Shown in pieces: positions 8,731 through 16,442 of a stretch of 64,000 nt of DNA (position 1 is its first letter; each line of letters begins with the position of its first letter). The stretch is from Tenacibaculum jejuense (GTDB lineage Bacteria; Bacteroidota; Bacteroidia; Flavobacteriales; Flavobacteriaceae), in NCBI RefSeq assembly GCF_900198195.1, contig NZ_LT899436.1, positions 1,054,001-1,118,000 of the forward strand. Reading direction: 5' to 3'. The position numbers and the translations under genes are program-made. The notes under the pieces were generated by a model that did not search any database, had not been told where the DNA came from, and saw only the letters and a program-made list of their open reading frames with translations.

Positions 8731-9969
8731 TTAAAGAACTTCTCTTATAGCACTAAAAATTGCATCTGCTATTTTATTTTGGTCTTCATCTGAAGTTAAT
8801 AAGTTATAATCATTTGGGTTAGATAAATGCCCTATTTCTAATAAAGTAGCAGGGTATTCAACATGTTTTAATAAATGAGAGTTCATGTTTTGAACAGTAT
8901 TTATTTTTAGTTTTTTAGAAATACTTTGTGCAATTTTTTTAGTGATAGATAAAGACTCTTTTTCTAAGACATTTTTGTTACTCGTAAAAAAATTAATACC
9001 ATACATCTCTTCTAAACCACTACTAGCAATATGTAATGATATAACATAGTCAGGTTTTAAAGCGTTGATAAATGCTACTCTTTTATTAAGTGTAATAAAC
9101 TGATCTGTAGAACGTGTTAAAAAGATTTCGATATCATCATTTTCTTTTGAAAGTGTTCTTATTTTATTAGCAATTTGAAGTGTAATTTCTTTCTCTTGAA
9201 AACCTTTTGAAAAGCTACCGGTATCTATACCACCATGACCAACATCTAAAACAATAGTTTTCTTTAAAGTTCCAGTTCCAAAAGGAGAAGGAGAGTTAAT
9301 ATCATAATCGCGGTAAAATCCATATTTCCTGTTACCATTTAAATTATTAGTGAAAAAGTAGCCGTTAAAACCATCGTTACAATCCACAAAGCATCCAATA
9401 GCTTGTAATTTATTGTTTTTATCAAATTCTAATTTTTTATAATCAACAATAATTCCTTTGTTGAGTAAATCTTTTTTTATTTGAGTTAAATCGTCAAGAG
9501 TTAAATCATTAGTAAAGGCAATTTTTACAGGTATTATTAATTCGCTCTCACTAGTAATTTTTAATTTGGGTTCAATTTTTTTTGAAGTTTGAGCATTACT
9601 TTTATTAGAAAATAAAAATATAAAGGTGGCAATAAGAAAGCAAAAACTACTAAGTATAGATACTTTTTTCATTGTATTTGTTTTTAAATTGAATAAATCT
9701 TTTACAAATCCAATAGAAGTTTGAAAGTTGTTTTTTGTTTTGGTTTCTTCTTCTGTATAAGTATCCGGATCATCATATACTTTAAAAAAATCAAAACCTA
9801 GTGCTTCAGAAATTTGTTTGATAGTATATGCTCTTGGAGTTACGGTTCCTGATTCTATTCTTTGAATAGTGCGTAATGAAATATTACATAAGTTGGCAAC
9901 TTCAGTTTGCGTTAAACCTTTAGAGGTTCTTACTTCAATTAATTTTTCTCTGAAACTCGTTTTTTTCAT
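8731..9969 (-). CDS. XRE-type DNA-binding domain fused through a membrane segment to an amidase_3 domain
   Basis: A 412-residue protein with an unusual order of domains. Residues 6-60 are a helix-turn-helix of the Cro/C1 type (TQTEVANLCNISLRTIQRIESG). Residues 103-121 are one hydrophobic membrane segment preceded by Lys-Lys. Residues 122-233 are an unclassified region. Residues 236-412 are an N-acetylmuramoyl-L-alanine amidase (amidase_3) domain with all four expected residues: H245 in DVGHGGIDTG, E259, H313 in SLHIASS and E378 in LLEIGHLSN. The topology would put the DNA-binding part in the cytosol and the amidase in the periplasm. A membrane-bound regulator sensing or cutting peptidoglycan is inference. 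Both parts are in one uninterrupted frame. Single gene with its own upstream region. Confidence 0.88.
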   Translation of the reverse strand: MKKTSFREKLIEVRTSKGLTQTEVANLCNISLRTIQRIESGTVTPRAYTIKQISEALGFDFFKVYDDPDTYTEEETKTKNNFQTSIGFVKDLFNLKTNTMKKVSILSSFCFLIATFIFLFSNKSNAQTSKKIEPKLKITSESELIIPVKIAFTNDLTLDDLTQIKKDLLNKGIIVDYKKLEFDKNNKLQAIGCFVDCNDGFNGYFFTNNLNGNRKYGFYRDYDINSPSPFGTGTLKKTIVLDVGHGGIDTGSFSKGFQEKEITLQIANKIRTLSKENDDIEIFLTRSTDQFITLNKRVAFINALKPDYVISLHIASSGLEEMYGINFFTSNKNVLEKESLSITKKIAQSISKKLKINTVQNMNSHLLKHVEYPATLLEIGHLSNPNDYNLLTSDEDQNKIADAIFSAIREVL

Positions 9970-10038
9970 TCCATTGAATTTTCTACAAGATTAAATTCAT
10001 TTGAAAACAACTCAAAGTTTTTGTGTTGTATTTTGTGC

Positions 10039-10052
10039 GACATTCGTATGTC
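10039..10052. promoter_or_regulatory. Inverted repeat upstream of the XRE-amidase gene, possible operator
   Basis: GACAT-TCGT-ATGTC is a perfect dyad 70 bases upstream of the start codon at 9969. It is the only clear dyad between this gene and the rpe terminator. That it binds the protein's own helix-turn-helix is inference. Confidence 0.3.
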
Positions 10053-10095
10053 ACTTTGTTGTAACTGTTTGTTAATTAGTATTTTTTGAAAACGA

Positions 10096-10142
10096 AAAAC
10101 ACATAATTAATAATTGATGTACAACTATTAATTATGTGTTTT
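10096..10142 (-). terminator. Terminator after rpe
   Basis: A 17-bp perfect stem (10096-10112 with 10126-10142) around a 13-base loop, 20 bases past the rpe stop. Read on the minus strand it is followed by TTTTTCGTTTTC. Confidence 0.75.
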
Positions 10143-10162
10143 AAATATAATTATAAAAGGAA

Positions 10163-10819
10163 TTAGTTACAAATTCCTTTCAAATCTGCTATTGTATTTG
10201 TTGGATTATCACTTTTAAAAACAAAACTTCCTGCAACTAAAACGTCTGCTCCAGCTTCTGTTAATTGTTTCGCATTTTTACTAGTAACTCCACCATCAAT
10301 TTCAATTAAAGTGTTAGCATTAGTTTCAACAATTAATTGTTTTAACTGTTTTACTTTTTTATATGTATTTTCAATAAAAGATTGTCCGCCAAATCCTGGA
10401 TTTACACTCATAATACAAACTAAATCTAAATCTGTAATGATGTCTTCTAAAACAGTAATTGGAGTATGAGGATTTAAAGCTACACCTGCTTTCATTCCAC
10501 TAGCTTTTATTGCTTGAATTGTTCTATGTAGATGAGTACATGCTTCATAGTGTACAGTTAAAAGATCAGCACCTAAATCTGCAAAAGTTTTAATATATCT
10601 ATCAGGATCAACAATCATTAAATGTACATCGATTGTTTTTTTAGCATGAGAAGCAATTGCTTTTAAAACTGGCATTCCAAAAGAAATATTTGGAACAAAT
10701 ACACCATCCATAATATCGATATGAAACCAGTCTGCTTTACTTTCGTTTACCATTTCTACATCACGTTGCAGATTTCCAAAATCTGCTGCCAGAATAGAAG
10801 GAGCTATTAATTTATTCAT
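10163..10819 (-). CDS. rpe: Ribulose-phosphate 3-epimerase
   Basis: TIM-barrel enzyme interconverting ribulose 5-phosphate and xylulose 5-phosphate in the pentose phosphate pathway. The 218 residues match the usual length. Visible family elements are the N-terminal IAPSILAADFGNL, the metal-binding and catalytic stretch WFHIDIMDGVFVPN, the HLMIVDP strand, MSVNPGFGGQ and the catalytic-aspartate/phosphate region IEIDGGVT with VAGSFVF. The start at 10819 has no in-frame competitor. A TACTTTTG element at about 10846-10853 on the minus strand could be its promoter. It follows the primary sigma gene but is separated from it by a terminator. Confidence 0.97.
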   Translation of the reverse strand: MNKLIAPSILAADFGNLQRDVEMVNESKADWFHIDIMDGVFVPNISFGMPVLKAIASHAKKTIDVHLMIVDPDRYIKTFADLGADLLTVHYEACTHLHRTIQAIKASGMKAGVALNPHTPITVLEDIITDLDLVCIMSVNPGFGGQSFIENTYKKVKQLKQLIVETNANTLIEIDGGVTSKNAKQLTEAGADVLVAGSFVFKSDNPTNTIADLKGICN

Positions 10820-10861
10820 TTTGTTGTGTTGTGTTTGTAATTGGCTGCAAAAGTAGGTAAT

Positions 10862-10897
10862 AAAAAAAGAAAACCCTCTTATTTGAAGAGAGTTTTC
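10862..10897 (-). terminator. Terminator after the primary sigma gene
   Basis: Stem 10869-10880 with 10886-10897 (12 bp, one G-U), loop of 5 bases, followed on the minus strand by TCTTTTTTTATT. It separates rpoD from rpe. Confidence 0.88.
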
Positions 10898-10925
10898 GAT
10901 ATATATGTAGTCAGTTTATTACTAA

Positions 10926-11789
10926 TTACCCTAAGTACGTCATAAGAATTTTACTTCTAGAAGTATGCTTTAATCTTCTAATAGCTTTCTCTTTAATTTG
11001 ACGAACACGTTCTCTTGTTAAATCGAAAGTTTCTCCAATTTCTTCAAGAGTCATCGGTTGGTGCTCACCCAAACCAAAATATAATCTAACAACATCAGCT
11101 TCACGCGGAGTTAATGTTTCTAGAGCTCTATTGATTTCTATACGTAAAGATTCATGTAATAATGTTTTATCTGGATTTGGTGATTCACCAGAGTTTAATA
11201 CATCGTATAAGTTAGAATCTTCACCTTCAATTAAAGGAGCATCCATAGAAACATGACGACCAGAATTCTTCATAGATTCTTTAACGTCACTTACGGTCAT
11301 ATCTAATTTCTTTGCAATCTCTTCAGCACTTGGAGGTCTTTCGTTCTCTTGCTCAAGGAAAGCATACATTTTATTGATCTTGTTGATAGAACCAATTTTG
11401 TTAAGCGGTAAACGAACAATACGAGATTGTTCAGCTAAAGCTTGTAAAATTGATTGACGAATCCACCATACCGCATAAGAAATGAATTTAAAACCTCTTG
11501 TTTCATCAAAACGTTTAGCCGCCTTGATTAATCCTAAGTTTCCTTCATTAATTAAATCAGGTAAAGTTAATCCTTGGTTTTGGTATTGTTTAGCAACCGA
11601 CACCACAAAACGTAAGTTAGCTTTAGTTAACTTTTCTAAAGCTCTTTGGTCACCAGCTTTTATTCGCTGCGCTAACTCTACTTCCTCATCAGCAGTAATT
11701 AAATCTACCTTACCAATTTCTTGTAAGTATTTGTCTAATGACGCAGTTTCTCTGTTGGTTACCTGTTTTGTAATTTTAAGTTGTCTCAT
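10926..11789 (-). CDS. rpoD: Primary sigma factor (RpoD/SigA type, short Bacteroidota form)
   Basis: The 287-residue sigma-70 protein is the short form found in Bacteroidota, lacking the long N-terminal region of proteobacterial RpoD. It starts [26 protein letters not shown] (region 1.2), has region 2 with the near-invariant [19 protein letters not shown] and [16 protein letters not shown], region 3 with [18 protein letters not shown], and region 4 with [34 protein letters not shown]. Such factors recognise promoters of the TTG/TAnnTTTG type, and several such promoters are seen in this window. Transcribed alone, ending in a strong terminator. Confidence 0.96.
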   Translation of the reverse strand: MRQLKITKQVTNRETASLDKYLQEIGKVDLITADEEVELAQRIKAGDQRALEKLTKANLRFVVSVAKQYQNQGLTLPDLINEGNLGLIKAAKRFDETRGFKFISYAVWWIRQSILQALAEQSRIVRLPLNKIGSINKINKMYAFLEQENERPPSAEEIAKKLDMTVSDVKESMKNSGRHVSMDAPLIEGEDSNLYDVLNSGESPNPDKTLLHESLRIEINRALETLTPREADVVRLYFGLGEHQPMTLEEIGETFDLTRERVRQIKEKAIRRLKHTSRSKILMTYLG

Positions 11790-12000
11790 ACACGTTTAAT
11801 TTTACTTTATCTAATCGTTCCATGTACTTATACGTATGAACTACAATAAATGTTACAAAAAAAAATATTTTTTTTTGAAAAAAGATTTTCAATTGAATTT
11901 GAAGTGTTAATTTTATAATTGAATTGATTAAAATGTGACCTTACTTCTTTTTTTGTGTCTCACACAACATAGACCCAAACTTTAGTAAGAAATAAAACTA

Positions 12001-12573
12001 TTGAAGACTAACAACGTTAATAAATTAAGCGACGAAGAGCTCGTAAAAAAAATCGTAGAGAAGAACGATACGCATTTGTTTGCTATCTTGTATGATCGAT
12101 ATGCAGGATTAGTGTACAACAAATGTTATGGTTTCTCTAAGAGTAAAGAAGAGGCTCAAGATTTAACACATGATGTGTTTGTTCGTTTATTTGTTAAGTT
12201 GAGAAGTTTTAAAGGACGATCTAAATTTTCTACTTGGTTGTATTCTTTTACATATAACTTTTGTGTAAATTATGTACAGAGAAATACAGCAAAGAAAAAT
12301 GAAAAGGTTACTGTAGTTACAGATGTTATTAAAGATGAAGATGCAGATGTTGATGAAATAGATGATGCTTCTTTATTTGAGTTAAAATCTGATAAATTGG
12401 CGAAGGCTCTTGAAATTATAGACCCTTCGGATAAGATGATATTATTAATGAAGTATCAAGATGATATGAGCATTAAAGATATTCAGTTAGCATTAGATTT
12501 GGGTCAAAGTGCAGTAAAAATGCGATTAAAAAGAGCCAAAGAAAAAGTAGTAAAAGCGTATAACGAATTATAA
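12001..12573 (+). CDS. ECF-type RNA polymerase sigma factor
   Basis: A 190-residue sigma-70 family factor with only regions 2 and 4. Region 2 is seen at about residues 28-95 (YDRYAGLVYNKCYGFSKSKEEAQDLTHDVFVRLF, then STWLYSFTYNFCVNYVQR) and region 4 at about 135-190 (MILLMKYQDDMSIKDIQLALDLGQSAVKMRLKRAKEKV). The best start is TTG at 12001, since no ATG or GTG precedes region 2 in frame. It runs divergently from the primary sigma gene and heads a three-gene unit with a small protein and a membrane channel, which may be its target or regulators; the function of the regulon is unknown. Confidence 0.9.
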   Translation: MKTNNVNKLSDEELVKKIVEKNDTHLFAILYDRYAGLVYNKCYGFSKSKEEAQDLTHDVFVRLFVKLRSFKGRSKFSTWLYSFTYNFCVNYVQRNTAKKNEKVTVVTDVIKDEDADVDEIDDASLFELKSDKLAKALEIIDPSDKMILLMKYQDDMSIKDIQLALDLGQSAVKMRLKRAKEKVVKAYNEL

Positions 12574-12574
12574 A

Positions 12575-12814
12575 ATGGACAATCCGTTTAAGAAAATATT
12601 AAGCCATCAAGAGCTACCGGAAGTACTTAAAAAGAAAGTGCTTAACGACGTAGCTATGATTAAGCTATCTATTGATATAGCGGATTTATTCGTTGTTAAA
12701 TATCCAAGTGCAGTTGGAGACTTACTTTCAGGAGGTGGAATAGATGAAGTAGAGAAAGAGAAAAAAAATAAAGACAAAAACAACCAAAACGATAAAAATA
12801 AAAATACTAACTAA
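12575..12814 (+). CDS. Small charged protein following the ECF sigma gene
   Basis: Not recognised as a named family. The 79-residue protein has a probably helical first part (LSHQELPEVLKKKVLNDVAMIKLSIDIADLF) and a very polar Lys/Asn/Asp tail. There is no membrane segment, so it is not a classical membrane anti-sigma factor. It starts one base after the stop of the sigma gene, so the two are almost certainly co-translated; a role as regulator of that sigma factor is inference from position only. Confidence 0.75.
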   Translation: MDNPFKKILSHQELPEVLKKKVLNDVAMIKLSIDIADLFVVKYPSAVGDLLSGGGIDEVEKEKKNKDKNNQNDKNKNTN

Positions 12815-12828
12815 ACTAGCTATAAGTT

Positions 12829-13635
12829 ATGAATGAATTGATTAAACCTTTTGAAGAAATTTTAAATGAAATTAAAAATACTATTCCTTCAGTTTTTAAA
12901 TTTTTAGGTTTTTTAATTTTCGCATGGTTATTTACAAAAATTTTATTGAAAGTTGTAAAGAAAATACTAGCAAAGACAAAAATAGACCAATGGTCAGAAA
13001 AGCTTAGTGAAACTAAAATTTTTGGAGATACAACCATAAATATTGTACTTACTAATGTGATATTAGGAGTTCTTAAATGGTTGTTAATTTTAATATTTGT
13101 TATGGCTGGGTCTAGTATATTTGGTTTGACATCTGTATCGGATGGACTTAGAAGTTTCTTTGCATATTTACCAAGTTTAATAAAAGCTTTAGTCATATTT
13201 GCTGGTGGTGCTTATTTAGGTACTATGGTTAAAAAGGCTATACAAGGTATGTTTAAATCACTTGAAATAAGTGGAGGTAATGTTGTCGCAAATATTGCTT
13301 TTTATTTAATTGTAGTTTTTCTTTCAATAACAGCTTTAGATGCAGCTGAGATTGATACATCTTTAATTAAGAGTAATCTTACTTTAATTATAGGATCTAT
13401 TTTAGCGGCTTTTACTATAGCTTTCGGTTTAGGAGCAAGAGACGCTGTTACAAGATTGTTATTTGGTTACTATACTAGAAGAAATTTAGCTATAGGTTCT
13501 ACTATAAAAATAGGTGATACAGAAGGCGTTGTTATTGCTATAGATAACATATGTGCCACAGTAAGTACAGACTCAGGAACAGTTATACTTCCTATAAAAG
13601 AAGTAGTTGATAGTAAAATAATTATTAAGAAATAA
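12829..13635 (+). CDS. Small-conductance mechanosensitive channel-like membrane protein
   Basis: The 268-residue protein has four or five hydrophobic segments (about residues 20-43, 83-105, 113-135, 150-172 and 182-204) of the 'conserved TM helix' type, then a small beta-rich end with the MscS-like sequence YTRRNLAIGSTIKIGDTEGVVIAIDNICATV. The glycine/alanine-rich pore helix is LIIGSILAAFTIAFGLGARDAV. It lacks the large cytosolic cage of MscS, so it belongs to the short forms. It is third in the ECF sigma operon, 14 bases after the small protein. Role in osmotic or envelope stress is inference. Confidence 0.82.
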   Translation: MNELIKPFEEILNEIKNTIPSVFKFLGFLIFAWLFTKILLKVVKKILAKTKIDQWSEKLSETKIFGDTTINIVLTNVILGVLKWLLILIFVMAGSSIFGLTSVSDGLRSFFAYLPSLIKALVIFAGGAYLGTMVKKAIQGMFKSLEISGGNVVANIAFYLIVVFLSITALDAAEIDTSLIKSNLTLIIGSILAAFTIAFGLGARDAVTRLLFGYYTRRNLAIGSTIKIGDTEGVVIAIDNICATVSTDSGTVILPIKEVVDSKIIIKK

Positions 13636-13670
13636 TTATTTTTAAACTATTTTAAATATATTTGTCTAAA

Positions 13671-13808
13671 TATACTTTGTAATATATAAAATAAGAGTTT
13701 TGTCTCTTATTATAAATATAAATTATTTGGTAGATTTCGGGGGACTTCTATCTACAGATTTGCGTAGTGAGCAAATCGTTAAAAGGACTAGTTTTACTGG
13801 TCCTTTTT
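13671..13808 (+). ncRNA. Candidate small RNA with stacked hairpins and terminator
   Basis: A 369-base gap between the channel gene and porT contains no convincing ORF but four hairpins in a row: 13690-13711 (8 bp), 13730-13755 (6 bp, loop containing TCGGGGG), 13757-13777 (GATTTGC/GCAAATC, 7 bp) and 13781-13807 (about 11 bp with one G-U, followed by T5). A TATATTTG element at 13657-13664 could be its -7 promoter box, although no good TTG box lies 20 bases upstream. The first hairpin might instead end the channel transcript. Start and end are estimates. It is not matched to any known RNA family from memory. Confidence 0.5.
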
Positions 13809-13936
13809 GTTTTTCTAAATTTTTTGTAAAAAAAACAATACTGATTTTCAGTTTATTAATCTTAATTTTGATAAGATTTGCGACTTTTTTACTTTAATTA
13901 GTGACTAATCAAGAAAAGATGTGTCTAATAAGTATG

Positions 13937-13970
13937 TAGGATGAGGTATCGGGGGGCACCAATTCCTAAC
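13937..13970 (+). other. Second G-rich-loop hairpin
   Basis: TAGGA/TCCTA (13937-13941 with 13964-13968) encloses GGTATC-GGGG-GGCACC, again exposing TCGGGGG and followed by CTAACAG; the hairpin at 13730-13755 has TCGGGGG and is followed by CTACAG. It is 10 bases before the terminator at 13981. It may be part of a second small RNA of the same kind or of a 3' region. Confidence 0.35.
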
Positions 13971-13980
13971 AGTAAAAATG

Positions 13981-14004
13981 AGAGTTGCGAAAGCAACTCT
14001 TTTT
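13981..14004. terminator. Terminator hairpin next to the porT stop
   Basis: AGAGTTGC-GAAA-GCAACTCT, 8-bp stem with tetraloop, then a T-run on the plus strand that reaches the porT stop codon. On the minus strand it is followed by CATTTTTAC, so it can act in both directions. Confidence 0.8.
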
Positions 14005-14703
14005 TTATTCAAAAGATAAATGAAGAAATATCCCTCGAGTACCAAAAAAGTCTATAGGATCTGTCCATTGACTTGGGCTGCGATTGTCGAATTTAATTTC
14101 GTTATTGATAGCAAATATACCACGTATAGAAGGAGAGAATTTAAAATAAGGTAAATAGAAATCTACACCTATACCTACTTCATACATAAAAACACTAGCA
14201 TTTTGTCTAAATTGTCCTGAAAAATTATCATCTTGATTTTTTTCATTACTAGAAAAATTAAAATCAAATGAAGCGCCACCTAGTACATAAGGTCTAATAT
14301 TATTTAATCTGTTAGTACTAAACTTAAAAATAATAGGTAAATGTAAATAGGTATTCCCTACTTCTCTAGTTCCTTCATTTTCGTTTGCTATATGCGTAAA
14401 TCGAAGTGTTTTAGTGTTAGAAACTAAACCTGGTTCGAAACGTAAATTAACGTTATTATGTAGTTTCATATCACCAATTAAACCTACGTTGAAACCCACA
14501 TCAGAAACAACATCAACTCTGGCATCAGGAAATGCACTTGGTTTGTAAGAAACCTTAAAACCGTTAGTATTTAATCCTAAATAGAAACCATAATGAATAA
14601 ATCGCTTATCGAAATTAGGTAAATTTTCGATACGTTCTCTTTGAGCAGTAGCACTTAAAGCTACTATTATAAGCAAACAAGAAACTAAAAGTTTTTTTAA
14701 CAT
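14005..14703 (-). CDS. porT: Outer-membrane beta-barrel protein PorT/SprT (type IX secretion)
   Basis: Predicted outer-membrane protein needed for type IX secretion and gliding in Bacteroidota. I start it at 14703 (MLKKLLVSCLLIIVALSATAQ, a clear signal peptide), one base after the ubiE stop, rather than at the longer frame beginning 36 bases upstream inside ubiE. The mature part has alternating beta-strand patterns and aromatic strand ends (HYGFYLGLNTNGFKV, IRPYVLGGASFDF, GTRGIFLHLSFE at the C terminus). The ubiE-porT order is characteristic of Flavobacteriia and supports the call. Length is 232 residues. Confidence 0.88.
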   Translation of the reverse strand: MLKKLLVSCLLIIVALSATAQRERIENLPNFDKRFIHYGFYLGLNTNGFKVSYKPSAFPDARVDVVSDVGFNVGLIGDMKLHNNVNLRFEPGLVSNTKTLRFTHIANENEGTREVGNTYLHLPIIFKFSTNRLNNIRPYVLGGASFDFNFSSNEKNQDDNFSGQFRQNASVFMYEVGIGVDFYLPYFKFSPSIRGIFAINNEIKFDNRSPSQWTDPIDFFGTRGIFLHLSFE

Positions 14704-14704
14704 A

Positions 14705-15433
14705 TTACTTTGTTGATGTATAAATTGAAGCCACCCCAAATGTTACAGGTAAACTCTCCACATTCTTAAACCCATTTTTTCTCAAAATATTGTTGAAAGC
14801 TTCACCATAAGGAAAAGAATTTGCACTTTCAGAAAGGTATGAATAAGCAACTTTATCTTTAGAGAATAATTTTCCAACTATAGGTAAAAATACGTGGGTG
14901 TGAAGTTTATAAAGCTGTTTAAATGGAAATTTTGTCGGGTTAGAAGTTTCTAGAACAACAAATTTTCCGTTAGGTTTTAAGACTCTTAAAATTTCCTTTA
15001 AACCTTTATCTAAATTTTCGAAATTTCGAACCCCAAAAGAAACTGTTATAGCATCAAAAGTATTGTCTTCAAAAGGAATATTTTCACTATCACCGATAAC
15101 CATATCAATTTTTTTATCGAATCCGGCTTTCTTAATTTTTTCTTTTCCTACTTCAAGCATACCTGCAGAGATGTCTAATCCAACAATTTTTTCTGGGTTA
15201 AGTTTGTTCATCATCATAGCCAAGTCTCCTGTACCAGTAGCTATATCTAAAATAGTTTTAGGATTGTTTTCCCCGATTAGCTTTACTACTTTTTTTCTCC
15301 AGCTAACATCTATACCAAAAGAAATTACTCTGTTTAATCCATCGTAATTATTTGATATTTTATCAAACATCTGAGCTACTTGCTCTTTTTTTCCTAAATC
15401 AGAATTCTTGTAAGGAGTTACTTGCTTACCCAT
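14705..15433 (-). CDS. ubiE: Demethylmenaquinone methyltransferase UbiE/MenG
   Basis: S-adenosylmethionine-dependent C-methyltransferase for the last step of menaquinone synthesis; Bacteroidota use menaquinone, so the MenG role is the likely one. The 242-residue protein shows [26 protein letters not shown] at the N terminus, SAM motif [39 protein letters not shown] and [21 protein letters not shown] motifs. Its first 8 bases overlap the end of the NifU/Nfu gene, and porT follows after one base, so the three form a tight operon. Confidence 0.95.
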   Translation of the reverse strand: MGKQVTPYKNSDLGKKEQVAQMFDKISNNYDGLNRVISFGIDVSWRKKVVKLIGENNPKTILDIATGTGDLAMMMNKLNPEKIVGLDISAGMLEVGKEKIKKAGFDKKIDMVIGDSENIPFEDNTFDAITVSFGVRNFENLDKGLKEILRVLKPNGKFVVLETSNPTKFPFKQLYKLHTHVFLPIVGKLFSKDKVAYSYLSESANSFPYGEAFNNILRKNGFKNVESLPVTFGVASIYTSTK

Positions 15434-16328
15434 TTATAGCTATTACTTCGTTAATTTGGTTAGGTAACATTTCTTTTAACATTGTTTCAATTCCATTCTT
15501 CAGTGTTATTGTAGAAGAAGGACAACCGCTACAAGCTCCTTGTAAAATTACATTTACTTGTTTTGTTTCTGGGTCATAATTTTTAAATGCAATATTTCCA
15601 CCATCTGAAGCTACAGCTGGTTTAATATATTCGTTTAAGATTTCTACAATTTTTACAGAAGTTTCATCTAAATTAACGTTAGTAGCAATCTCGTTTGAGT
15701 TTTCTTGTGCTGCTTTAGGGATATCAGATATAATAGCTTTACTTTCTTGAATGTAGTTTCTAATGAAAGTACGTAATTCCTGATATACTTCATTCCACTC
15801 AACAACATCGTATTTGGTAACAGATACATAATTTTCAGAAATAAAAACTTCTTTTACAAAAGGAAAACCAAAAATAGCCTTTGCTAAAGGTGAATATTGA
15901 TTAGCTTCTTCAATATTTTTTAACTCAATATCAGTTTGTGTAAGTGCTTTGTTGGTTCCAAATTTCATTACAGCTGGATTTGGAGTTACTTCAGCATACA
16001 CTTCAACAGCTTCTTTCTTTGTGTTTTCAGTTTTTTCTTCAATTACTTTTTTTCCAGTATTTAAAAAAGCTTCTATCTGTTGTCTTACTTCTTCTTGAAC
16101 ATCTGGCCATTCTACAATGTCGTAACGTTGAATAGCAATGAAATTAGCTCCAACAAATACTTTTTTTACAAAAGGAAGATAAAATAGCTGTTGAATGAAA
16201 GGAGCATCTTTTGCTTCGTCTATATTATTATACTCATAGCTTCCTCTGTTCACTATAAGTGTATCACTAACAAACTTTACTATAGTATTGTTGGTTGTGT
16301 TTTCTATTTTAATATTGATATTTTCCAT
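15426..16328 (-). CDS. NifU/Nfu-type iron-sulfur scaffold with duplicated N domain
   Basis: Probable carrier of Fe-S clusters to target proteins. The last 75 residues are a NifU C-terminal domain with the cluster-binding CxxC ([19 protein letters not shown]266 and C269). Before it are two copies of the Nfu N-terminal domain, at about residues 6-90 and 113-195; matched pieces are [27 protein letters not shown] and [27 protein letters not shown], the latter preceded by [15 protein letters not shown]. Canonical Nfu proteins have one such domain. First gene of the nfu-ubiE-porT unit. Confidence 0.92.
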   Translation of the reverse strand: MENINIKIENTTNNTIVKFVSDTLIVNRGSYEYNNIDEAKDAPFIQQLFYLPFVKKVFVGANFIAIQRYDIVEWPDVQEEVRQQIEAFLNTGKKVIEEKTENTKKEAVEVYAEVTPNPAVMKFGTNKALTQTDIELKNIEEANQYSPLAKAIFGFPFVKEVFISENYVSVTKYDVVEWNEVYQELRTFIRNYIQESKAIISDIPKAAQENSNEIATNVNLDETSVKIVEILNEYIKPAVASDGGNIAFKNYDPETKQVNVILQGACSGCPSSTITLKNGIETMLKEMLPNQINEVIAING

Positions 16329-16373
16329 ACTTAGAAATGAGATTACAAAATTACAGTAAAAAACTGATTAAAT

Positions 16374-16423
16374 AAAAAGACCTCCTAGTTCAGTTTTAAT
16401 AAACTTTACTAAGAGGTTCTTTT
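16374..16423 (-). terminator. Terminator after the OmpP1/FadL-type gene
   Basis: On the minus strand AAAAGAACCTCTTAG pairs with CTAGGAGGTCTTTTT across a loop of about 18 bases, followed by TTTTTATTTAATC. It lies between the stop at 16443 and the start of the NifU/Nfu gene. Confidence 0.72.
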
Positions 16424-16442
16424 AAAATCCCCAATTAAAATT

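Noticed and set aside
13700..13897. 65-residue open frame in the gap before porT
   Set aside because: It runs through three hairpins and a terminator, and its codon pattern and start are unconvincing. An RNA gene explains the structure better.
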